64,000 bases of DNA from Schistosoma haematobium (lineage: Eukaryota > Platyhelminthes > Trematoda > Strigeidida > Schistosomatidae): the NCBI RefSeq assembly GCF_000699445.3, contig NC_067197.1:25093809-25157808 (forward strand), read 5' to 3'. How positions within the stretch are numbered: the first letter of the stretch is position 1; every line of letters starts with the position of its first letter. This document shows, piece by piece, positions 10,154 through 20,319 of this stretch. A model generated the notes under the pieces. It worked only from the letters and a program-made list of their open reading frames with translations, made no database searches and was not told the origin of the DNA. A program made the position numbers and the translations under genes.

Positions 10154-10357
10154 TTTCACAGGTTGAAATCATGAGTCAGTTGAAGCTAGACCACCATTGA
10201 AAACCTGGAAGCACTGGACGGCCGTTTCGTCCTAGTATGGGACTCCTCAGCAGTGCGCATCCACGAACCCCCCTTCTGCGGTATTCGAACCCAGGACCTA
10301 CTGGCTTCGCGCGCGAGCACTTAACCATTAGACCACTCATGATTTCAACCTGTGAAA
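10154..10357 (-). repeat. Hammerhead SINE (Smα type) with inverted ends
   Basis: On the minus strand this 204-bp unit has a tRNA-like head (box A-like GTGGTCTAATGGTTAAGTGC, box B-like GGGTTCGAATACC), then a hammerhead ribozyme, then a tail. Both ends are one perfect 23-bp inverted repeat (10154-10176 with 10335-10357). The outer head sequence has been replaced by a reversed copy of the tail. Related copies are at 58040 and 62640. Schistosome Smα repeats with pol III-like heads and hammerheads are the known family; the palindromic ends are the unusual part. Confidence 0.8.
10205..10260 (-). ncRNA. Hammerhead ribozyme, intact core
   Basis: On the minus strand: stem I arm GCACTG (10255-10250), core CTGAGGA (10249-10243), stem II GTCC/GGAC with a 7-nt loop, GAA (10227-10225), a short stem III (ACG/CGT with a 2-nt loop), then C17 at 10216 and the second stem I arm CAGTGC. 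All conserved core positions of a CUGANGA...GAA hammerhead are present and every stem pairs. Cleavage is predicted between 10216 and 10215. The very short stem III is typical of schistosome and retroelement hammerheads, which often act as dimers. Confidence 0.82.
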
Positions 10358-10770
10358 AATAGAAAGACTGAGATAAAAATAAAGTTATCACTGTGAAATC
10401 ACTAGATTATTGGCCGAATATGTCAGAGACTACACTACAAAACACATCTGTCAGTTATTCTATATTAATTTTATTGTTGTGTGTTGCATTCAGCTGTCAT
10501 ACGAAGGAATGGACATTAGTTAGAAATTTATTAATTCAGGTGTTTGAGTTCCCATGCAAAACAGTGGACGAGAATGACTGATTACTGATATCTAATATAT
10601 ACATTAAGAGAAGTATGATTCATTTATAAAGTGATAATTAAGTTTTAGAAAATCTTTGATTCAGAAGCTAGGTGATATTTCATTTTCATTCAGTTGTGAT
10701 CTATGATTTCTTTCGACTTTTACTAACATTCATAATTGAGCGCATATATATAACACGCTAGTTTGTAATT
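10358..10770. other. Intronic DNA, nothing recognised
   Basis: There is no coding frame with support. Confidence 0.4.
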
Positions 10771-11365
10771 AATGCTACGTTTGACGAAATTACGATATCA
10801 TCTAAAACCGGCAGACAAAACAAAAGTCAGTAAAACAACAACTGGACAAGCTAAGCAATTCCATTGAGCTCCAGCTCTGACAACTAGAGGGAAAAGATCA
10901 TATCCAGTCGAGGGAAATGTTACAAAAGCAGTGAGAAGCATGAACGAACAAGCACTCAACTCATACATACATATACAGTACAAAAATGTTCTTGATAAAC
11001 TTCACAAAATAGCTTACTAAAAGAGCAAAACAACCAATGACATTTAAGGTGCTTCCGAGTGAGAAATATAAACTGAATGTGAATGTGGTCATTTGCGGAT
11101 TTTGGCATGAAAATGAGAAGTTCGAATTTCTATGTTGAAAATGCGAAAGTGATACGTTTACGAAGTGATTTCTACGGATCTAGCATCCACATCAAACAAA
11201 GAAAACTCTACGGATAAATTATCCACCCTATAGAGAGCGATTTCACGTATGTGGAATGCGAATAGTGCTTGATTTCAACTGAGGCTTACAAATTGTAAGT
11301 TGAAATAATGGATTGATAATGAAGTAATTTCTTATTTGAACACTAAACAGTATCTATTAGCATCC
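10771..11365 (+). repeat. Left arm of large inverted repeat
   Basis: It reads as the reverse complement of 16855-17443. The outer ~545 bp appear identical by eye; the inner ~40 bp carry scattered mismatches and then fade. A 61-residue frame occurs identically in both arms but has no recognisable domain. No target duplication is visible outside the arms. Confidence 0.85.
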
Positions 11366-13252
11366 CCAGCACTTTAGTAAATGTAACCAAATATATTTTT
11401 GTCAAATACCTGAAATTTTTTCATCATATAAAATGAAAGCGCTTCACCACCAAAAAACAAATAAATGCATTGAACAGTAGGTTTATGTGCACACTAATTC
11501 CTTTAAAACTACTGATGATAATTATTTCGATAAATTTATTTTGAAAATAAACAAAGATCATGACAACAATAACAATGTCTTCAAACTATTACACATATTA
11601 ATGCAGTGTATGTTAGAGGAGATTAAAACAATAAAGTAGAATATCGTTAAGGCCATTGTGCAAACAAATACATATATCTATCTATCTTATAATATTTTAA
11701 CCTCAATTCAGGATTTCAATTTACTTTAGAACTAGTAGAACAATATATAAATGCCGATCGACTGGAAGGGGAAATTATATGTGGACACACTGTGCAGACA
11801 CAAAGATATACTATTTGAAAAAAAGGATTTTTATAAATACTTATATATTCATAACATCATAAATGGGTATTTGATCCTATTTAAAACTAGACATAGTTGA
11901 ATGTAACCCCATTCCAGTGTTGGTCTCCACATAGAGGTTCAAAACCTATATGTACTACAAACAAATAAATAATACGATTAAGTGGTTATTTTATTTTTCA
12001 AGAAATGTATTACTTAAATAAATATGACAGTGGGCATAAAGGATGAGTAGGTTCGCAAATACGTAGTAGTTTTTCACTGCATAAAGAAAAAAGAAAATAT
12101 ATAGTTATCATTTCAATTTAGTTGTGCGTCATTAGCATCAAGAAAACACTTCATTCAGGATTACTAGTTATGAACACTGATGGGACCATTTTATATAGAA
12201 AAACGTAGATCTATGACCTCAGTAAAACCGCGATACTAACTGTTTATTGAATAAAAAGTGGCACTGAGATCTCAAGGCCATATCATTATCGTTTAAGGAC
12301 AGATTTAATGGTCATTCAATAAGCACGATCACTTAAATATTCTATCACATTGTGTAGAACAAGATTTGCAGAAAATCAATTAATTTTATCCTGATAATAA
12401 TAATAATAATAATACAAAACAATTTTAATCATGGATTAACATAATCCGGACAACCATTAAAGAGCCCTAACTCATTGGACAAGTGTTTTGTCTTACTTGG
12501 AAATCGCAGTGAGATTATACTACACTGACAAATCAATCAGATCTCAGATAGATTTCAGGATTATTGTGTATGTTAGAAACAAGAATGATAAATTTACATA
12601 CCCTTACTACTAATTTTACTGATATGATAATTCAACATTTACAAGATGTCAGAATGGTTAGCAAGATTACTAAATGTGATTTCGGACATAAAATTTTATG
12701 ATAGAAAAGGCACAAAATCAGAAGATGAATTTAAAAAAAGTAAGGAATGTCAAAACAGAAGCAGTAAGTAGTATCTTTTTTAATCAAACTGGTAGATTTT
12801 CGGTATACTATGCGCTGGGAAAAAATGTTCTATAATTACAAAATATCTGCAACCCAAGGACTACTTTTTGGACAGATAATTGGAAAGTAGATATAGGTCC
12901 TCCAAAGTAAAAATCATAATATTTGGGACATTAGTTCATCACTCTAAACCCACTCTTGAACTTTGAAATTTTCTTCTATATACTCGATTAAGTGATGACT
13001 TTCTTGATTGGCAAACAGATATCTAGAAAATGAAGACAAGATTATTTGTAAAAATTCACCAGACTAATATGAAGTTTTTGTAATTTGATTCAGTCTTAAT
13101 CTACGTAATAATTGTACTGAAAGCGAATAAATGACCTAGTTTGTGTACAACTGTTATCCCTTTTACACAAACCTTCCCATAAATATGAACACAATACGAA
13201 CTCTCATTACTTTATAACAAAAGTCTAGTCAAAGTGACTTCAAAATGTTAGA

Positions 13253-13300
<48 letters not shown>

Positions 13301-15549
13301 TTCTTCCATTAATCACAAAATGTAAGAAAACACAAAACTGAACAACACATACATACGCAATAAACAAAACCATACCCCTCTAAAGATTATCTGATAATCC
13401 CATTTATTAGAGAAAAGTAAGTTCGTCTGGCAACAATCTAATTATTCCTTTTTTTTCTACACAACTAAACTTTTTTTCAATAAACTAATAGAACAGTGAA
13501 TATGGATCACTTAGTCATCTCTTCAAATCTTATTTAGTTCTAGTTTCCAAGGTTGGAGCGGAGATAATGATTTAACTCTGTGATTCATCTTAACAATTAA
13601 TGTAATATAGATGTACTAAATTATAGAGAAACATGTGATGTATGCGAAATTCATTGAAACCTTATGAAATTAATTGCAATCATTATGAAAATGTGTTTTT
13701 TTTATAATAGAATTCACATAAAATAGAATTTGATTGAGGTTATTCAGAACGTTTTCAATTTCAAATAAATATGTTGTATATAGCACTTTGGGCCATTTTT
13801 TCTGTTCAGTTAGTTAGTGAATGGTGTATTTTGAAGTTGGATTTCACAGCTTCGGTAGTTATACACAACTATCTTAAAGATTTGTTCGGCATAGTACAGT
13901 TCAACGTGACGGAAGAAAAACACAAAAATTGTAAAAATAAGAGCTTAAAATGAAATTTCTAGTGAAAACTACACTCAGATAAGTATCACTGAATCAATAA
14001 ATAGATGATAAAATAGACTATAGTGCTAAATGCACTACACTTATTGAACAATGAAAACTTTGCCGTAATTTTGACAGTCACTATGCAACTATGGAAATAC
14101 TTAATCCACCCATATTTAATTGATTGTATTATAAAAAGAACATACATTACATACGGATGTGATTTAATTCATACAAATTAACTGTGTTATCAGTGGTGTC
14201 TTTAAACACTGAAACTATGAAAAATCATAAAGGTTTTGCAACTTAAGGATTATCGTACACAACTTAATACTCATGATTAAGCGGATTGCTAACTCTTCTA
14301 CCGGGAAATGCATCACAACTGAATACACAAACATTGTTATCCATTCTATTTAGTTGTGCCTATTTACTAATACTATTGTGAAGATATTTCTATACATACC
14401 TGGAGCAGATTGTGTTACATCTCTGAATGATATATATTTAACAGTTTCATTTCTTTTGTACAAAAATTAATCAAAGAAAAATTTATACGAAGTAATCATT
14501 TGTGGAAATATAAAAATACAGTTCTTTTTGAAAAAAAGAAAGTTGAAAGTATCTCTTTACTAATCAACATACAAATCAGTTCATTAGTACTGGTCTAGTT
14601 ATATACATTGATAAATGTTTACATAATAATCTCAACAAGCTAAGAAATTTGAAATTATGATGAACTATAATATCTGATGTCAAATATATGAGAAAAACCA
14701 CCGAGAAAAAATGAGCTTCACTTAAATAAAACCCTAGTGGTTTAGAGACTGACCATCAGTTTTTTTGCATTGACATAAGTTAAAATTAAGGCTAAATAAA
14801 TTTCGATATTACTTCATAAAACATTTCCATCCTATACTTTGGCACAAAATTTCGATTGAAATCACATTTCATTTTCTGTTAGGTGTAATGTTACTATTCG
14901 GTTGTCTAACTATAAAAGGAGGAGGGTTGTGATTCGATCTTGTCACTAAATGGCTATAATTTACATACATATATTACTAAAAAGCTACATCTATTTAGTT
15001 ATAAATATATTGACCATAAAATTCCACTGTTCCTACAAAAAACAACTTCACACAGATAGTTAATTTCAGACTATTGTATTTCAATATTAAACATATTAAA
15101 CAGTACACTTACTAAAATCATAATTAACACACAGAATCAATCATTTTAGACTACAATATAACACAACTAATTAAAATTTATATAATTAAAACAGACAATA
15201 AATCATAATTATAATGTATTAATAGGGAAGAAAAAAAGAAGGAAAATGAGATAGTAAAAATAATAATGCAAATATAGGTAAATGACATACACAAAATGTG
15301 GATGACGATGATAAATGAAAAAAAACCGGTGGAAAACACGGATTCTTTCCAATTATTGATTGAATTGGAAAATATATTTATATACGGTAAAAAAAATAAT
15401 CATATGACTCACTTGTTTATAAGGTGAAGGATCGTATGATAATAATAAACAAATAAATAAATGACTATATACTCTATGAATATACAAGTATATTTTTTTA
15501 TAAATTTGAAGAAAATAAATGTAACCAGTATGATCAATAGGTACAACAA
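11366..15549. other. Spacer of the large inverted repeat, no gene seen
   Basis: AT-rich DNA with no frame resembling a transposase, polymerase or integrase. A (TA)n run sits at 13256-13297. The short frame at 13771-13953 has no domain, splice context or partner. Confidence 0.5.
13256..13297. repeat. (TA)n microsatellite
   Basis: About twenty TA units. Confidence 0.9.
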
Positions 15550-15790
15550 ATACTTTGTGACGACGGACCACCGGTGAACTCGAGGAAGCTGTAAGAGGCT
15601 CAGAATGAGCCGAAGACGTTCCATCCAATCACCTTTCGGAAGAATATTTTAGAATTCTTACGTGTAGCTTCCCGATTGGATAATGCTAATAACCCCCTTT
15701 ATGCGGATTGGAGGACTGTTATGATGATTTCGTCCTCACTAAAAACTATAAATACCCGACAATTTTGTACTATGATTGACAATTTTGGGA
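15550..15790 (+). repeat. Dispersed ~240-bp repeat, copy 1
   Basis: This segment is homologous, in opposite orientation, to 59570-59830. Shared blocks include CTCGAGGAAGC, GGAAGAATATT, TGGATAATGCTAATAACCCC and GATGATTTCGTC, followed by ACTAAAAACTATAAATACC. It lies inside the large inverted-repeat structure. The family is not recognised; fragments of coding sequence or a retroelement end are both possible. Confidence 0.6.
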
Positions 15791-16142
15791 ATAATATTCC
15801 TTTCATTAACCTTCTTATTGCGACTTGGAAGGGTTTTGGTGTTCTAGTGCTCGGTTATACGCGGTATATCAAGAAATAAACTTTCAAGATATAGCATACT
15901 TCTTTATTATTTAAAGTGAATAAAGTGGTTACTTCATCAGTAGAAGTAAATGGATATGATTGGTTATTGTGAAAATCCCGTTTTCTAAATTGGATAACTT
16001 CGAATGGATGGCTCGCTCATGAACAAGTAAAACACCAATATGAAATTCGGAAATCAATTCTATGGGATTATGCAATCCTATTGATCAATATGAATAGTTT
16101 TTAAATGCTCATAATGAACACAAATATGTTATGACATAATTA
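15791..16142. other. Spacer DNA, nothing recognised
   Basis: No supported feature. Confidence 0.35.
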
Positions 16143-16265
16143 ATTAATTATTTATTTATTTTAACACAGATATTGGTACAAGGAGGCACCAAATACATAT
16201 GCGCCACACAAATCTCATTCGATATGTGTGAGGGCTGTGATACTGCCCGGGTGCCCAAACCGAAG
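16143..16265 (-). repeat. ~500-bp dispersed repeat R1, tail fragment
   Basis: It carries the R1 tail signature in antisense: ATTTATTTATTTT, ATTGGTACAAGG, GGCACCAAATACATATG, and GGCTGTGATACTGCCCGGG. Fuller copies are at 26700, 49240, 51295 and 60795. Confidence 0.65.
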
Positions 16266-16854
16266 CTATGACATAATTAAGTCTATATTTCATGGCAAAT
16301 CGAGTAGATAAATTTATCGAACCATTAGAGAAAAAAGAAAGCAGGAGAACAATGCAAAACACTACCAGGATTATTAAACATGATCAAACATAATATTAAG
16401 GTATTCGAATAGAGAGTTCATATGATAACGTAACGAAAAACCTAGATCCTATAAATCAAAAAAGCTTGAAAAATATCCAGCTACATAAGTGGAGGTTATC
16501 GTGCTCAGTTGTATATTGTTGTAGGAAGAAATGGGTGCGCGGTTTGATAGTGAATAGGACAATGTACAGTACCTGAAATATTAATTCATATCCAAATAAC
16601 AAGTCTTGTATAAGAGGAGAAGTAATTCAAGAAAGTCACTTTAAAGGACCACTAGATATGAACAAATAGAATTAATTTATGAAGAGTTAACTGCAAATAA
16701 AAATCTCGAATTAGTTCCGCTTACAATGTCAATTTTAGGAATAAAATAAAGGGATGTTTGATGATGTGGATAAAAAACGGTAGACCAAATCTAATATGTG
16801 AATGATAGTATTAAAGATCCAACTTCAATTCACCGACGGATAGTAGAGAAATAC
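16266..16854. other. Spacer DNA, nothing recognised
   Basis: No supported feature. Confidence 0.35.
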
Positions 16855-17443
16855 TAATAGCTAATGTTTGGTGTTCAAATAAGAAATTATTTCATCATTA
16901 ATCCATTATTTCAACTTACAATTTGTAAGCCTCAGTTGAAATCAAGCACTATTCGCATTCCACATACGTGAAATCGCTCTCTATAGGGTGGATAATTTAT
17001 CCGTAGAGTTTTCTTTGTTTGATGTGGATGCTAGATCCGTAGAAATCACTTCGTAAACGTATCACTTTCGCATTTTCAACATAGAAATTCGAACTTCTCA
17101 TTTTCATGCCAAAATCCGCAAATGACCACATTCACATTCAGTTTATATTTCTCACTCGGAAGCACCTTAAATGTCATTGGTTGTTTTGCTCTTTTAGTAA
17201 GCTATTTTGTGAAGTTTATCAAGAACATTTTTGTACTGTATATGTATGTATGAGTTGAGTGCTTGTTCGTTCATGCTTCTCACTGCTTTTGTAACATTTC
17301 CCTCGACTGGATATGATCTTTTCCCTCTAGTTGTCAGAGCTGGAGCTCAATGGAATTGCTTAGCTTGTCCAGTTGTTGTTTTACTGACTTTTGTTTTGTC
17401 TGCCGGTTTTAGATGATATCGTAATTTCGTCAAACGTAGCATT
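16855..17443 (-). repeat. Right arm of large inverted repeat
   Basis: Mirror of 10771-11365. The outer boundary is sharp: both arms begin AATGCTACG read from outside inwards, and flanking bases differ immediately beyond. Arm identity far exceeds what neighbouring old repeats show. Confidence 0.85.
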
Positions 17444-18180
17444 GCTTTTCTAACCACCGTCATGAAGACAAGCTTAAAAGCGAAGCCAGCTATTTGTATT
17501 TCTCTACGATCTGTTGATCATTTTTAATTGGATCTTTTACTTCGAGAAATTTTGTATTTAAATTGAAAAGACGAAACCTATTTGTTGATTAGTATATTTG
17601 AATGAAATATTCTACTGAACGATTTGATCACATTAAAACACTTCAACTTGAGAACAACCAAATGCCAAATCGAATGTTGACAACCATTTTGAATTAGCTA
17701 GTGCGTGTAATATACCCTTACGTGACAATGAGAAAGAGTCATCTTTTGTGATTTTATTAAACTTTCAAAATTCGGTGTACGATCATATTATTAGGAGTTC
17801 CTTTGGACTAGACACATACAAAGCAAAGGGGTCAGATATAGGGTTTAGCAGTTCCAGTGTCGATCCAATGGAATACAGATCCGATGGGATGCGGATCGGT
17901 TTTATGCTTGATGAAAGTTCAACTGGCAGTAAACTCTCAACCATACGTACAGAACCAACCGATAAATAACTCTCAAACTAAAAATAGACTATAGTTTACT
18001 GTTACACACGTTACACTGCTCTCTCTCCTTGTCTTTCTTAAAACACCTTAAAATTTCAATAACAAGAGGTGAAATAAGAAATCTAACTGTCAAATATGAG
18101 TCTCATACGAAATTGAAAGACTAATCGCATAGAGCAAATATTATATAAACTAATACATGCAATGAAGGATAAACAGCTAG
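17444..18180. other. Intronic DNA, one unassigned small ORF
   Basis: A 73-residue plus-strand frame (17748-17969) contains serine-rich sequence but no recognised domain; it may be a fragment of a degraded mobile element. Nothing else was seen. Confidence 0.3.
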
Positions 18181-18425
18181 CTAAACTGTACGTTCAGTCG
18201 GCGGAAAAGTATTGTCCGGGCGAACCATTCTCTTTGTGTTAACCATAATCATGCAGCACCTAATAAACTTTGCAAACCAACGACATACTTCCGTGCTGGA
18301 CTCTCTTTTTTCTAGAGGAGGACCATGAGGATTAGTACACTCATACATCGAAGTTCTATCGAGCAAATATGTAAACAGCCGTTTTGCTTGTATAAGAGCG
18401 CTATTCAGATATTCGAAACACCCAG
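18181..18425 (-). CDS. Exon-like ORF, protein not recognised
   Basis: Behind a good acceptor (CTTAACCAG abutting 18425) an 80-codon frame runs to TAG at 18181. It contains FEYLNSALIQAKRLFTYLL and CRWFAKFIRCC. Entry requires one base from an upstream exon, which I did not find. It lies in the NUDT1-like intron on the same strand, so it would be a nested gene's last exon. A fragment of an unrecognised mobile element is the main alternative. I cannot assign a function. Confidence 0.4.
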
Positions 18426-18699
18426 CTGGTTAAGAAAAGAAATTCATCATCTTAAATAAAATGTTTATGAAGATTCTTCACCATTTACCCAGAGTTTTTA
18501 AGAATTATCAAATGCAACTCCCATGAATCATTTCCAAACAGTTTGAGAAATTTGTGTTAGATCAATTTATCTGAGGCATGAATTTATAACTACTTTAGAA
18601 AAAATTTATGAAACATACTGCAGAAATCTTACAAAATGCTAGTGAAGAAACTGACCTCAAGGAACAATTGTGAGTAATCACAAACTTTCAGTACTTAAG

Positions 18700-19100
18700 T
18701 TGTTAAGTTACCTTGTCGGGTAGACTATTCCAGAAGTTCTCGAATATTAGGTCTTTGATCTAAAGGTATTCGCACTCTATCCTGAAAGTTTTGCATTAGT
18801 CGCACAAGGTGGTGTAAAAAGAACTTATCTGTAGGTCTGTTAAATATATTGTTGGTTTAATTGAGTGACCGCGACGATTTTCCAACAACTTTAAGAACAG
18901 GACTTTTGTTGAAAACAGCAGTGACGTCCTCGTAATAAGACAAAACAGATGTTCAATGTTCTCTGGTTTCTATTGGTTCCCCACTTGATTCCAATCCGTT
19001 ACTAAGGCCGACTTCAACGTAAACAATAATTTAGATCCGCCTAGGTCTTTTATAAACCTCTAATTTAGATTATCCCTAACTAATTTTATCTTAATACACC
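18700..19100 (-). pseudogene. Degenerate CR1-like LINE C-terminal fragment
   Basis: Frames on the minus strand hold scattered pieces of a LINE C-terminus: SKLLFTLKSA, RGHSI, and ENFWNSLPDKV. The FWNSLP-type block is common at the end of CR1/Jockey-type reverse transcriptase ORFs, and a related block (NSLPAELVQATS) occurs at 47256-47480. Several stops and frame changes show it is dead. Confidence 0.45.
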
Positions 19101-20082
19101 ACAAAACTCCTAGTTGACGATCTGTCACTTTGGCTGATATTTTCAGTTAATGTGGACGAAATCCGATATTACGAATATATGTGTGATATTCAAGTTTTCG
19201 AAGGTATTATGTTAGGTCTGTTGTACCGTTCTTTCAATGTTTAAGAATGTTAAAGTCAAAGGCTTGATAAACTATTAATAAAATCAAAAATGTATTGGTC
19301 CTTTACGCATAAAATACAACGCCAGATGGATAGATTTTTACACTTTGTTTTTATCACTAATTGACATTTCACAAATACTGTGTTGTTTGTAATTTATGGT
19401 GATATAAGTAATCTCCTATCATGAATAGTCCTCATTCGTGGTTACTGTAAAATCGTTATCTTTTATTTCTACTAAACCGTGCAAGAATTATATTACGTTG
19501 ATTTGAGGATATTTTTATCGTAAACCCATATAGTATGATATACCGATTCAAATTTAGCAGATAACAATGTATTTACTATCGATAAAATATGAGCAAAAGC
19601 TATCTGCGAATATTATCCTCAGTAATAAATGTGATTTAATTAAATACCTTGATATTCTTGCTAATGTTTATTAATTTAGTAAGTATATTTCTGTCTAAAC
19701 AATAAAGCAATGGTGTCAACCGTTGTTTAGCCACCAGAAGTAATAAACTAGTTAATGCTTATCAAACTGACGTTAATTTTCCCATCGTTATGTAAGACGA
19801 CTCAGTAATACGTCTCCAGAAGCCTATATGACATTGGACGAAGAACCTTCAAGTTTTACAGCTAATACAGTGACTTTAAACAATTGAGCTGGGTTTTAGT
19901 GGTTTACGTTTCGCACGCTAGTCGATTTTTAACGTAATTCAAACCTCATCCAATATCATCAACAGTGAAGTTACTATTTCCTCCTCAACTCGATCAAAAA
20001 ATGAAAATGCATGATGCTTAATTCAATCAATAAACGAATAAATCATGTAATTTACGAGAATATTTCAAAATAACATACATAC
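19101..20082. other. Intronic DNA, nothing recognised
   Basis: No supported coding frame. Confidence 0.4.
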
Positions 20083-20319
20083 CTCCAGTGTCTCAGCGAA
20101 AGTAAACCATAGACGACCAACTTCGTCAACGGAAGACTCATCAAGCGTTAAACCAGACTCCTCATTCAGTTCTCGAAGTGCAGCAGCTTTTGGGTTCGCA
20201 TCACTTAATTCGACTTTACCACCAAATCCGTTCCATCGTCCTTGTCCGAAACCACTCTGTTTTAAACCCAAAAGTAACCATGATTTATTGCAATCTGTGA
20301 TCGATTCCTGTACTTTAAT
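20083..20319 (-). CDS. NUDT1/MTH1-like Nudix hydrolase, Nudix-box exon
   Basis: This 79-codon exon begins after TTCTAG at 20319 and ends with a GTATGT donor after 20083, both phase 0. It encodes the strand with WLLLGLKQSGFGQGRWNGFG and then the Nudix box, whose end reads RELNEESGL (metal-binding glutamates). Human NUDT1 has the closely similar GFGAGRWNGFGGKV. The box is one residue longer than usual between the glycine and the RE motif, and the first consensus glutamate appears to be alanine. It joins in phase to 3971-4360, giving 209 codons. The start exon was not located; it should lie to the right on the minus strand. Confidence 0.85.

Noticed and set aside
13771..13953. 60-codon ORF inside the inverted-repeat spacer as a transposase
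   Set aside because: Far too short, no catalytic motif, and no neighbouring exons.
17748..17969. 73-codon Ser-rich ORF next to the inverted repeat
   Set aside because: No splice context, domain or second copy to support it as a gene.
18712..18836. Exon-like segment that would splice in phase to 18425
   Set aside because: It contains an in-frame TAG, and a neighbouring frame reads ENFWNSLPDKV, a LINE C-terminus, so it belongs to a decayed LINE.
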